Shown: piece after piece, positions 46,199 through 57,734 of the stretch
Layout of the letters: each line of letters begins with the position of its first letter
Position numbering within the stretch: position 1 is the first letter of the stretch
Source of the DNA: Medicago truncatula
Taxonomy: Eukaryota > Streptophyta > Magnoliopsida > Fabales > Fabaceae
DNA length: 64,000 nucleotides
Assembly (NCBI RefSeq): GCF_003473485.1
Contig: NC_053048.1
Location: 24,111,255-24,175,254 of the forward strand
Reading direction: 5' to 3'
Notes under the pieces: generated by a model
What the model saw: the letters and a program-made list of their open reading frames with translations, nothing else
Told to the model about the DNA's origin: nothing
Database searches by the model: none
Program-made: the position numbers and the translations under genes

Positions 46199-47998
46199 AT
46201 GGCTGGAAGAAACGACGCTGCGATTGCTGCTGCACTAGAGACTGTAGCACAAGCTATTGGACATCAGCCTAATGCTGGTGTGACTGCTGAGACTAGGATG
46301 TTGGAGACCTTCATGAGAAATCATCCTCCAACTTTCAAAGGAAGATATGACCCTGATGGAGCCCAGACGTGACTTAAGGAGATTGAAAGGATATTCCGTG
46401 TGATGCAGTGCACTGAGGTCCAGAAGGTACGATTTGGTACTCATTAGCTAGCTGAGGAAGCTGATGATTGGTGGGTTAGTCTTCTACCTACCCTTGAGCA
46501 AGAAGGAGCTATTGTGACTTGGGTTGTGTTCAGGAGAGAGTTCCTGAGAAGATACTTTCCGGAAGATGTTCGCGGGAAGAAGGAGATCGAGTTCCTTGAG
46601 CTGAAGCAAGGAAACATGTCTGTGACAGAGTATGCTGCCAAGTTCGTGGAGTTGGCAAAGTTCTACCCACACTATGCTGCTGAGTTCTCGAAATGCATCA
46701 AGTTCGAGAATGGTTTGAGGCCCGACATCAAGAGGGCGATCGGATACCAACAGATCCGAGTTTTCGCCTATTTGGTGAACAGCTGTAGGATCTATGAAGA
46801 GGATACCAGAGCTCATTACAAGGTTGTGAATGAGCGGAAGACCAAGGGCCAGCAGAGTCGCCCTAAACCTTATAGTGCCCCTACTGATAAGGGCAAACAG
46901 AGAATGGTCGATGATAGGCGGCCAAAGAAGAAGGATGCTCCTGCGGATATTGTTTGTTTCAACTGTGGCGGGAAAGGCCACAAGAGTAATGTTTGTCCTG
47001 AAGAGATCAAGAAATGTGTCCGATGTGGCAAAAAGGGTCATATTGTAGCTGATTGCAAGCGTAATGATATTGTGTGCTTCAACTGTAATGAAGAGGGTCA
47101 CATTGGTTCCCAATGCAAGCAGCCGAAGAGGTCGCCTACTATGGGTCGAGTTTTTGCTTTGGCTGGTACTCAGACAGAGAATGAGGATCGTTTGATCAGA
47201 GGTACTTGTTATATTAATAATACTCCTTTAGTTGCTATTATTGATACTAGTGCTACACATTGCTTTATTGCTTTCGATTGTGTTTCTGCTTTGGGTCTTG
47301 ATTTGTCTGATATGAATGGAGAGATGGTTGTCGAAACTCCAGTTAAGGGTTCGGTGACTACTTCTCTCGTATGTTTGCGATGTCCTTTGTCTATGTTTGG
47401 TCGTGATTTTGAAATGGATTTAGTTTGTCTACCTTTGAGTGGTATGGATGTGATTCTGGGTATGAATTGGTTAGAATACAACCATGTTCATATCAATTGT
47501 TTTAGCAAGTCAGTGTATTTCTCTTCCGCTGAAGAGGAAAGTGGTGCAGAGTTCTTATCTACTAAGAAGCTGAAGCAAATGGAACGCGATGGTATTTTGA
47601 TGTTTTCGTTGATGGCTTCTTTATCTATTGAGAATCAAGCAGTGATTGATAAGCTACAAGTGGTTTCCGACTTTCCTGAAGTTTTTCTAGACGAAATACC
47701 TGATGTGCCTCCAGAGAGGGAAGTCGAGTTTTCTATTGATCTTGTTCCGGGAACGAAGCCGGTGTCGATGGCACCTTATCGTATGTCTGCATCCGAGTTA
47801 GCTGAGTTGAAGAGACAGTTAGAAGATTTGCTTGAAAAGAAATTTGTTAGACCAAGTGTGTCACCTTGGGGAGCGCCAGTTTTGCTAGTGAAGAAGAAAG
47901 ATGGTAGCATGAGATTGTGTATTGACTATCGTCAGTTGAACAAGGTAACTATCAAGAATAGGTATCCACTTCTGAGAATTGATGATTTGATGATTTGA
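46199..47998 (+). pseudogene. Broken gag-pol of the Ty3/gypsy element
   Basis: From ATG 46199 the gag frame is interrupted by TGA at 46370 and TAG at 46445, then open to 47998. Three CCHC zinc knuckles follow one another ([42 protein letters not shown]). The aspartic protease motif is DTSATH where DTGATH is usual. Reverse transcriptase begins with [20 protein letters not shown] and stops before the YxDD active site. It is non-functional because of the two stops, the protease change and the truncation. Confidence 0.9.
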
Positions 47999-48009
47999 TT
48001 GTGTATTGC

Positions 48010-48172
48010 TTTATGATTTATGAAATAATTTTCCGCTGCAACGTTTAAGTTATTTTGTTAAATCGTTATTTAACTGATTTGGATTATGTTAAATGTGATA
48101 TCCCGTTTGTTTATGTTGTTTACTCTGATAAATGTTTAAGAAATTTTCATATTGGAAAAACGGGGTGTTACA
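48010..48172 (+). repeat. 3' LTR remnant (163 bp)
   Basis: Identical to 45921-46083 except for two substitutions seen by eye. It begins abruptly after the reverse transcriptase fragment and ends TTACA next to the right CTGGT duplication. Confidence 0.93.
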
Positions 48173-48410
48173 CTGGTCTCCGCATGGCATCTCTCTGACA
48201 AGGCGGTGATGAGGTCATGGCTGATGTTCTAGTACCCAGTCTGAAGGTGTGGGCAAGAACAGAAACATCCACCTGCTTCCAGAACCATGTATGTATCGGT
48301 CCCTGGATTGTCAAGCTCTCAACCTTGAGCTTCTTCCCGTGCGAGACACCCGTAAACTTATGCTTCTTATGAAATTGAAATACCAAAAAATAAAAATAAA
48401 CAAACCACAC
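48173..48410 (-). pseudogene. Plant mobile domain (MAIN-like) pseudogene, proximal part
   Basis: Read on the minus strand, ISHDLITALSER followed by CHAETS runs into the left half of the PMD motif SSYHLPIGEI at 44048 once the retroelement is ignored. Upstream the frame is damaged. Confidence 0.65.
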
Positions 48411-48739
48411 ACCACTAAAAATATAAACATTTGAATAAATACAAAAGGCATAACAATTTAATCGTAAAAAATTTTTAAATAAACATTAAACATTTTAACA
48501 TAAATATTAATTCATACGATTAAATTTAAATAAACATTTAAATTGACGCACGTAATTTAAAATGACACGTCAATTTAAATGTTTTAACATAAATATTTAA
48601 ATCGTTAAAATTAACATATCATTAAAATAAAATTAAACAATTATACTTACTTCGACATGTGTCGACCGAAATTCGGCAGAAGCGACACGTCAGTAGGACC
48701 CATGGAAAAAACTTAAAGTCCATCCTCCCTCTCCCCGAG

Positions 48740-48960
48740 CCTCACCCTTGGCCTAACCCTCCTGCTGGTGAGCCTGCTCATACTGAGGCTGATATGCCTC
48801 ATACTGATGATAATACTGCGTGGAGACCACTTTTTGAGACGCAGCCGCCCGAGACGTTGTCCCCACCGCATCATCACTCCTACTATTCCTCGTGCCATCC
48901 CTTTCTCTGTCTATTAGCCCAAGGAGGGCGCATAGCGGCCGTTTCAGTATGTGCACTACT
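48740..48960 (-). pseudogene. MAIN-like protein C-terminal fragment
   Basis: The minus-strand frame 48956-48753 contains HILKRPLCALLGLIDRERDG and a Tyr/Gln-rich end (QYYHQYEAYQPQYEQAHQ), the typical tail of MAIN-like/PMD proteins. A second shortened HILKRP occurs at about 49010. Its position upstream of the PMD core means the pieces are not in gene order, so a second copy or rearrangement is implied. Confidence 0.5.
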
Positions 48961-49061
48961 GGTAGCGGTCTCCCTCCCTGCTCTAAGTGTGTCAGGCCGT
49001 TTCAGTATGTGCCTCTCAGACATATCTACACAACATTTTAAAAAGCAAAAAAAATCAATGA

Positions 49062-49929
49062 TTTTTTTCATAGGGACAATGTGCCATTTGTACTTATTCA
49101 ACAACAACAGTTAAATTTCGGGAGTGTCATTTCAATCTATAAACTACTAAATTGCACTCAAACTCACTATAATCAACATTAACAATCCAATTTCTAAGTA
49201 ATTTCATCAACAACAATGCAAACACCTAGAGTGCAACTTAAAATCAACATAAAATCTAATAATTTCTAAACCCTAAACTACCACATTGGACTCTAAACAA
49301 CATCTAAACTACCACATTGGACTCTAAACAACATCTAAACTACAATTCCTAACTTAATTCATCACTAACAATTCTAAAAACTAACATGCAAACCAAATTT
49401 CTAGAAAGCTAAAAATATAAAATTTCTCGACAAAAAAAAAACCAAAATTTATATAAAAGAATGGCAACGCAAACACTTACTTGATTTTGTGGGAGACATT
49501 GATCTTTGAATGACGCAAGAATGAAGAAAATTGCTTTAGAAGGGGAAAAAATCGCACTTTGGAAGTTTGGGAAAGTTTATAAACATAATGATTATGTTTC
49601 TGAGTTGATGTTCTATGACAGCACGTAACGTGAGTTAAGTGACGCTGAGTTACAACTCACGTGACTTAACTCACGCCGAAAATACCGAACATGATTTAAG
49701 TCACGTAGGGGTACTATTGTCAAATCAGTCGGGAGTGAGCAATATTTGTTGTGAGAAGAACAATTTTCAATTGAGAATGGATCCAAATCCAAACAAAACT
49801 TTATAAATTCAACGTGTACGTCAGCTCTCAAATTCTAAACCCTAATACACTATTTCTCTCGCTTTCTTCCTAGTTAGGTCTTAGTTAGGTCTTTCATAGT
49901 CTCTTAGAATTCAAACAAGAAGAAGAAGA
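49062..49929 (+). repeat. Duplicated 5' flank and promoter of serpin B
   Basis: The 0.85 kb before the ATG aligns with 59073-59916 before serpin C. It contains a 12-bp inverted repeat CGTGAGTTAAGT / ACTTAACTCACG around 49629-49676, a G-box CACGTG at 49658-49663, MITE-like GGGAGTGAGCAATATT...GAGAAGAACAATTTT, and the TATA box TATAAAT at 49802-49808. A triplicated ACATTGGACTCTAAACAACATCTAAACTAC segment at about 49280-49345 is shorter in C. Confidence 0.75.
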
Positions 49930-52371
49930 ATGATGCAGAATCTCATCAGAAAATCACTCACAAACCTAACCAACGTTTCCATGAACATCACCAAACACTT
50001 GTTATCCAATCAAGAACTCAAAGAAAAGAACGTTGTGTTTTCACCATTATCGCTCAACACCGTGCTCAGTATGATCGCTACCAGCTCCAAGGGTCCCACT
50101 CAAAAACAACTTCTCTCCTTCCTCCAGTCTGAATCTCCCGGTGATCTCAAATCCTTATACTCTCGGCTGGTTTCTTCTGTGCTCTCCGATGGCACTCCCG
50201 CTGGTGGCCCTTGCTTGTCTTACGTCAATGGTGTGTGGGTTGAACAATCACTTCCTCTTCAACCTTCCTTTAAACAACTTATGACTACTGATTTTAAAGC
50301 TACTCTTGCTGAAGTTGATTTCCTCAACAAGGTACTCCTCTTCTTTCTTTTTCAATCTTGAATCCATGTGCCATGCTTTTATTAGTATTGTATTTGTTAT
50401 TGTTAATTAATGGATAGAGTTTAGGGTTTCAAGTTGATTGTTATGAATTACTTTTCCGGGCAATGATTGTGAATTGTTAAATTGCTTCGTTAATATCCTT
50501 ATAAGAAAATATTCAAGGTCATATCAGTCCGTATTTTATCATCAGAGACTATTTTGATTAAGTATACAATCAAGGATTATTTTTAAATTTTGATGCATTA
50601 AGGGTCCGTTTGGTTCGAGAGTTTTGGAGGGGAGGGGAGGGAAGGGGAGGGGAGATTTTTAATTTGAAGTGTTTGGTTCAATTTTTAGAAGGGAAGGGAA
50701 GGGGAGGGGAGGGGAGCAAATCTCTTTAAAATTTATTGCATTGCCATAATTATCCTTAAATTAATTTCAAATCTCAATATTAACCTTGTAACAACTTTTA
50801 TTATTATTAGATTATATTATTTTTGTAACAATCTTATTATTATTATTAGGTTATCTTATTCTTGTAACAATTATTATTATTATTTTGTCAGAAACGGACC
50901 CTAAGGGACCCTCCCCTCCTAATTCTCGAACCAAACGGACCCTAAGGGACTATTATGGCTACTCATCCACATTAAGGGACATATATGAATTGATAAGAAA
51001 CTCGCATACACAGCTATTTGGTCTAGAAACGAATGTTAAATCAATTATTGATATATTATATCATCAATTGTTATTAAGCACTAAATATTGATTAAGTTAT
51101 TATTTTTTGAATGGTTTGTGATCGGTTGAACCATTGTGTTAAGCTTAATGAGATTTTCGGTCCTTAGCCTAACATTATCGACATTAGTGTTTAAGATTTC
51201 ATCCTCTTTCTTAAACAGTTAGGGTATGAAGTTGCCTAAATATCAGCATTCATTCTTATCTCATTCTATGAAAATAATTTGTTACTAATAATGTGGGCTG
51301 GTACTATTTTTTTCATAAGCAGAATGAGGGATAAAACCGTTGATATCAGTTAGGGTATGAATTAAACCTTTGACTCATTTTGATTACAAACTTTCTAGCA
51401 CTCAAGATTACCTAATGTCTTACCAATTAACTGGACGGGCTAGTTCTGCAACTCACTCTCCACTAACTGATTTACGAACAAAATATGTGCCAATAATATC
51501 AACAAAATGTTTTATTATTCTGTTATAATGCTCATAAAAAAATTCAAATGATTTATTTTAACATATTGATACTGATTTGAAGGCTGATGAAGTGAGAGAA
51601 GAAGTGAATTTATGGGCTGAAAAGGAGACAAAAGGGCTTATTAAAAATCTTCTTCCACACAGGTCAGTTGACAGCTTAACCAGCCTCATATTTGCTAATG
51701 CACTATATTTCAAAGGAGTTTGGCAACGACCGTTTGATACTTCAAAAACGAAGGACTATGATTTTGACCTTCTCAATGGCAAGTCAGTAAAGGTTCCCTT
51801 TATGACCAGCAAGAATGATCAGTTTATCAGTTCTTTTGATGGTTTTAAAGTTCTTGGTCTTCCTTACAAACAAGGCAATTATGGGCGTGCATTCTCCATT
51901 TACTTTTTTCTTCCCGATGCAAAAGATGGGTTGTCAGCTTTGATTGATACGGTAGCTTCTAATTCTGAGTTTTTGGAACACAATCTTCCTCGTAGAAAAG
52001 TGGAAGTAGGCAAGTTCAGGATTCCAAGATTCAATATTTCTTTTAAGATTGAAGCTTCTAAGTTACTAAAGAAATTAGGATTGACTTTACCTTTTTCTAT
52101 GGGAGGTTTGACAAAAATGGTGGACTCTCCTATAAGTCAAGAACTTTATGTTTCCGGCATATTTCAGAAGTCTTTCATTGAAGTAAATGAAGAAGGTACG
52201 AAAGCTGCAGCAGCGACCGCTGGCATAGTATACGGATGTTCTCCGTATAGACCCCCTCCGCTCCCTCCAATGGACTTTGTTGCTGACCACCCTTTTTTAT
52301 TTCTGATCAGAGAAGAGTTTAGTGGAACCATACTCTTTGTTGGAAAGGTGGTCAATCCTCTTGATGGTTGA
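49930..52371 (+). CDS. Serpin B (plant serpin-ZX type), P1 Cys
   Basis: Exons 49930-50331 and 51583-52371, phase 0, 396 aa. It shares the intron position with A and C and most residues. The hinge is EEGTKAAAAT and the loop AGIVYGCSPYRPPPLPP, so by the Serpin1 alignment P1 is C353 and P1' Ser, with Pro at P2'. A Cys P1 is rare and should change specificity or make the loop redox sensitive (inference). The FVADHPFLFLI signature is intact. HRSV replaces PPGSV of the other copies in exon 2. The 1251-bp intron holds a MITE at 50602-50942. Confidence 0.92.
50602..50942. repeat. PIF/Harbinger (Tourist-like) MITE in the serpin B intron
   Basis: The ends GGGTCCGTTTGGTTCGAGA and TCTCGAACCAAACGGACCC (allowing one base) are inverted repeats. 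The 3-bp direct repeat TAA flanks it (50599-50601 and 50943-50945). Serpin C has the uninterrupted site GCATTAAGGGACTATT at about 60636, which fixes the ends exactly. The 5' part has G-rich runs (GGGGAGGGGAGGGAAGGGG) able in principle to form a G-quadruplex. Confidence 0.92.
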
Positions 52372-53122
52372 TTGTTGAATTCCATAGTATCTTAAATATG
52401 TTTTCTAAGCAACCCATTTTTATATTTTAATAACCAACCTATTTCTTATTCTTATACTATCTGAAATATAGTTTGTTTGACAATTTTTATATTAATTCAT
52501 TATCTGCATAGTTTTATAATTGTTCATATTAGAAAATTTACTTTAATTTATTGATGAAAAAATTATTTATTCTGAAAATTCACTAGCTAGTAACATTTGT
52601 TATATGGTCATTTATTATGTACATGATGTGAAACAAATCACCCTTGGGAATCTAAAGAATACAAGTTTATTCATTGTATTTTAACAAGAAAAGAAGGCAT
52701 GCAAGAACTATATTAGTTTTGATTCTAAAAGAAACAAGAATACGAATATAGTTTTTGTTTATAGAAGAATACAAATATAGTTACTTAATAACAAAAACAT
52801 CAAGGTTGAGTTTCAATTGATTTCAACTTTATGCATATTGATTAGAATTTAAGACAAGTACTTTTCCGAGTTATTACCGAATCTTGCTTAGTATTGCGTT
52901 CTTCCTTGAATGTGTAAAGTGAGCATACTTGCTTTGCAGGTATGATATTGATATCTTTCTCAACCTTTTGACTAAGATCAAGTGTAATATAATTTAATAT
53001 CTCATATGTAGGCTATTTTGATTGATAACTGATGTCTAGAAAATGACTGGGGGACATAATCGTTAAAATCTCCCAATTTCTTACCAAAATTCTTGCTGCC
53101 AAATCACCCCATATTTGTATAT
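52372..53122. other. 3' flank of serpin B and spacer
   Basis: The first 270 bp align with the 3' flanks of A and C; the rest is AT-rich without recognised features. Confidence 0.5.
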
Positions 53123-53138
53123 ATAAATAAATAGGATA

Positions 53139-53999
53139 TGCCCTTGGTGTAATACAGACGTTGAGGATGATTGACATGCTTTTGTGGGTTATAAGGTGGC
53201 GCGTGAGAGTTGGTATTGGGCGGGGCTTTTGACTGTGCTGGAACTGTGAGTAGTTTGGCAGATTTTGTTTTTGATATATATTGCTCAGAAAGCCGAGACA
53301 TTGTTGGTCGGGTGGCTTTACTTCTTTTGCAAATTTGGACTGCACGTAATGATGTCATTTGGAATGACGCTCATCGTACTTCAACGAGCATTGGGAGGAC
53401 AACACTAGAAGCATGGCAACAATGGCAAGAGGTTCATAAACAACACTCACCACCAGTTGTGCAACACATGCATAATAGAGTGCAAGGTAACAACTCAGTT
53501 TGGGAGAAACCGAGCGAGACATGGTTGAAGTGCAATGTGGATGCCGTGTTCCATGACCGCAACCATATTACATCTTTTGCATGTTGTGTTAGAGATTCCC
53601 GCGGGCAATTTATTCGGGCTCAAACGAAATGGCAGAGGGCAAATATGACAGTATTGGAGGGGGAGGCAGTAGCCTTACTCGAGGCCATTCACTCTGCTGA
53701 TGCGAACAGATGGAACCGAGTTGTCTTCGAGTCCGACTCGTCTACTCTAGTGCAAGCTCTATCATCTCCGGGCCATGGTGATTCAGAATTCTCTGCTATT
53801 GTTTCTAGTATTATTTATCAGTTATCTTTACATTCCAACTTCGAGGTGAAGTTTGTTAGGAGACAAGCGAACATGGTTGCTCATACTTTAGCTAGGGCGG
53901 ACTGTTCTTGGGCTAGTCACCGTATTTTTTATTCTTATCCTTTTTGTATTGAACATTGGTTGATTAATGATAATAGTTAAATTTGTTTCAGTCAAAAAA
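53139..53999 (+). mobile_element. 5'-truncated LINE with RNase H domain and 16-bp target duplication
   Basis: The first 70 bp encode the zinc-binding CPWCNTDVEDD of the LINE zf-RVT domain, followed by a stop and frame change. From 53210 an open frame of 256 codons carries LLLQIWTARNDVIW and then an RNase H-like (RVT_3) domain: WLKCNVDAVF, FACCVRDSRGQFI, EGEAVALLEAI, VVFESDSSTLVQAL and VKFVRRQANMVAHTLAR. It ends at a short A-run. The sequence ATAAATAAATAGGATA is present at 53123-53138 and 54000-54015. That is a clean L1-style target duplication, so the whole insert is defined. Confidence 0.92.
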
Positions 54000-54138
54000 A
54001 TAAATAAATAGGATAATGATGTTGTGTGGCAATATGGCAAAGAATTCACCTCATATTGTAAGTTGGTAAGTATAATACTATAAGTTTAATCTATGTAAAG
54101 AAAATCACAGTTTTAACAAATTAGAATCAATTATCTGT

Positions 54139-56515
54139 CACTACAACATATATGAGATTTAGTAACACGTCAAAATTGCAATTAAATTAAAAACAAATGT
54201 TACTATTTAGATCTTGTAACATGTGACAAATGTTAGGTAAATCCTGTGTTACTAAAACATTTCAGTAACACTTGAGAGTATTAATTGTTACACTTAAAAA
54301 ATGTTACTTATTAATTTGTAGCTAACTTGAAGCCAATCTGTAGCTAACAGTTTAGGTGCAACTGTAGCAAATTTCATTGCATAAATGTTACTGAATAGTG
54401 AAGACTAGGTAGATCAATCAGTAAAACATTTATATATTTGATTACAAAAAGCTAAAATTGATTGATAATGAAAAGAACAAATACATTATATTCTCTTAAA
54501 AAAAAAAAAATACAATGTATATCATTGAAAATATAAAATGAGTAGCTACCACCCTAATTTAAACTGGGCTAAAAAGGCATGGAAGCACATATTAAAAGGA
54601 GGTGCATCTAACACTTTCTACAAAATGTCACATATAAGCTGTTACTGGTGTCAATTGACAATTACATGTAACATAATCCGCCCTTTAGGGGTTCATCCAT
54701 GGCCCAATAGCACCAAAATGAATATCCTCACATGAATACTTAAATGCTACGGGCTTCAACACAGCCAGTTGTAGGTTTGTAGCATTTAGTCAAGGTTTTC
54801 TATAACTCTCATTGAAGGTCACTGTAAATATCTACCAGTAACACTAACACAGTCGCATTTGGTCCAAAACAAGCCGAGTAACGTTAGTTTCTTAGTGTTT
54901 GTGTTCTTTGTTTTCAAACTTCGATTCTCGCCCATTCTTTATTCACTGATTGCTTGATGTGATTCTCGCTTCGATTTCTGACATAGCTTTTACCTTTGAC
55001 TCATTGATAGATTTTTTATAATTGAATGCAGCACCTCAATTCAAGTAATCAGTTGAAACCTTCTTTTTTTATTTCATCTAAATGTAGGTTACTTAGTGCC
55101 AACTTATCAGCTACAAATTGCTACAAGGTCGAGCATACGAAGCAACCCGAAAATTACACATTAGGTACCTTGATGAACCTTTCTGCACCAATTATCTGAT
55201 AGTTCTTCAAGGGTCCACAGACTAAGGAAAAGCTATCTGTCTCAAATCACAACAGCAACAAGTCAAAGTCAGGTTCAAAGCGGTAAATAATTCTTCATCC
55301 TTCTCTCTTCCTTGTATATTATAATTTTTATTTATTCATTGTTTTGTACTCTAGTGACACATCAACACTAGCTCTGTCGCTATTGTAGATTCGTATATTT
55401 TGCTTGAATAGATGTAGGAAATGTCTTATAAAAATGCTGAATGAAGTTGGTAGTAGGATGCATAGCAAACATAACTTAACACTAGCTTGTTTGTGTTGAT
55501 ACTAAAATTCAGTTCCCTCTACCGTTTTTTCCTATTTAATGTTATTGCCTAGCTGCATTTTGATCCTGTTTCTTTTTTATCTGTCTGACTCTGCATGTGT
55601 GCAGAATTTAGTGAATGTGTAAAATTTGAACATTAGATATCAAAAGCTTAAGCTACCCGGTCTGCAGACATTTAGTGCTTCCATTCCACATTATCTGAGG
55701 GGAAAACTTATCTTCTAATTCTGGGAACTATATTAGTTTGTTAGTTGTGGATTTCATACATGATCTCTATAATAGAAGTTAGTCTAATTTAATGATGTTA
55801 CTGCTTTTCTAGGTACTTTAGATTCATGGTAATCTCTACTATTAGATTGTTGCCCCCTGTTCTCTTAAAGTTATATTGTTTGATATATTCCTTACATCGT
55901 TCTGTCTGCAATATAAGCTTTCCTGATGGTATATTAATGTTTGGACGTAATCACTTTTCATATTGAAGTTGGTGTACTTATATTAATATGTTTTTTCCAT
56001 GGTTATTGTTAATTTTGTCTTGATTGATTGAAGTTTGAAACCAACTTATGTATCTGTATTTTCCACCTTGTAAGATGATACATGAGAAAAACACACGCAT
56101 AATGATATAGTCCCCTAGGAGTAGCTTAATGTTATCTGTATAAGCTATAAGAATTTCTAGGTTTATTTTCTATCCTGTCATTGCACCCGAAAAAGCAGCA
56201 TGATGAGTCTTTATATTAGTGTCTCTGTTGAGTAAATAGACTCTAAGTAGATCAACGTAAGGTGCCTAATAGTCAATTCAAATAGACTCTAAGTGCTCAA
56301 ATTTGAATGAAAACTTGAGGAATCGAGGGTTCGTTAGGGAAAGAACAAACGCGTGGTTGAGAGAGAAAGAGAGAATAGAAAATGAGAGGTAGTGAAAAGC
56401 AGTCGGTAACATTTTTTTATGGGTACTCTTCAAAGCTAAAGATAAGACATGTGTGTAACACTTTTGTTCAATTGTCACCAAAAAAATGTTACAAAATGTC
56501 ATGTGTGCAGTAGCG
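54139..56515. mobile_element. CACTA (En/Spm) non-autonomous element, 2.38 kb
   Basis: The left end is CACTACAACATATATG. The right end CATGTGTGCAGTAGCG is its inverted copy at 11 of 16 positions, mostly differing by C/T and A/G changes. TGT flanks both sides (54136-54138, 56516-56518), the expected 3-bp duplication. Both ends are rich in TGTTAC/GTAACA subterminal motifs. The interior (about 54.88-56.2 kb) has higher GC patches but no transposase or recognised coding exon. Confidence 0.78.
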
Positions 56516-56518
56516 TGT

Positions 56519-56829
56519 GTAACTTTAAAAATAGCAAGGAATAAAGTATAGATTTTTAATGACATAGCAATTATGATTGATTGATATTGTATAAATGTTT
56601 ACACTACTGGTGTATATGAATTATATCCATAATATTAACCTCTACATTTTTGTGTCTTTTATTGCGAAGCAAAAACTCAGATCATCAGTCTGCCTTTGTG
56701 CTAAGATATTGTTAATACAATAAGATGGAAGAAAAGCAAAGATGTCTCTAACTACATGAGCTATTAAGATCTAACTAGTTTAAAAGGGGGAGGCAAACAA
56801 CATCTGAAACATCTCAAATTCTCAAAACC
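56519..56829. other. Spacer
   Basis: AT-rich, nothing recognised. Confidence 0.4.
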
Positions 56830-57073
56830 CACTACAAGAAAATATGCGATTTGCTATGACCATTTGCGTAGCTAATTGATAGCTAGTTCCTAGCAAACGA
56901 GATTAGCTAGAGATAAGCTACGGAATACCTATCGAATTGGCCGTAGCATGGATTAAGAGACAAATTTGCTAGGGAAATATTTCTTAGTAAACCCGTAGTT
57001 AGTAGAAAACATATCCTAGCAAATATTTAGTTATTCCATAGCAAACTAGTATTAAAAACGAATTTTCTGTAGC
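56830..57073. repeat. CACTA-derived MITE (probable)
   Basis: The left end is CACTACAAGAAAATATGCG. Subterminal TAGCAAA/TTTGCTA motifs occur in both orientations. The right end is CGAATTTTCTGTAGCA, reverse-similar to the left end. The flanking 3-bp repeat is not exact (ACC vs ACA), so the right limit is uncertain. Confidence 0.5.
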
Positions 57074-57734
57074 AACATAACTACATCTCAACATAGCATT
57101 GTATCAAAAGTGAAGCATATTCTTCATCCACATGACAACATTTTCCGTATTTGACTTGCGTCTGTGTACTAACAGAAACTAAGGCAACTTATAAGGATCA
57201 ATTTTGCATAGTAACAGAAACTGAGCAACGATCATGATATTGGTGGGACATACAAGCTGCAGCATGTGTACTACATCAGATAATAAAGAAAGAAACAAAG
57301 TACATGTCGGATATAAAACCAATAATGATCCACTTTAATAATCATATATTTTTTTGCACTTTCATTAAGATGAAGTTTTGAATCTATTCTTATCATTATA
57401 ATTTATGATCAGTTTAATATTTGATATTTGGACTATTATCTCACAAAAGTGGGAGTCTGTATTATCTGACTATTGGGATTCTCATGTGTTGCACTACATA
57501 GGGCTGGCACACCCCGGCAAAACAAGTTCAAATGTTTTCTAACTTTCAGTTTCTGTTTTTTTCCAGTTGATTTTCCTAAAGAAGGTTATTTTCTTTATAT
57601 GTATTTCGAGGAATTCATAATTCTTGTAATTAAGCAAGTTTTGCTAGTAATTTAGAATATAGGAGTACTTGCCTAAGATTTTGATTCATTTAATTTTTCC
57701 TGCAGCTAATTAAGCAAGTTTTGCTACCAATTTA

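Larger units (their letters stand above)
44049..48172 (+). mobile_element. Ty3/gypsy LTR retrotransposon with large internal deletion
   Basis: The complete 5' LTR is followed by primer-binding site TTGGTATCAGAGC (46085-46097, initiator-Met tRNA type), gag and the first part of pol. The sequence then jumps from the reverse transcriptase start into the last 163 bp of the 3' LTR. Target duplications CTGGT are exact. The 163-bp LTR copies differ at only two positions that I can see, so insertion is recent. RNase H, integrase and most of the 3' LTR are missing. The element cannot move by itself. Confidence 0.92.

Noticed and set aside
46484-47113. 209-codon ORF on the minus strand
   Set aside because: It is the reverse-strand shadow of the gag zinc-knuckle region.
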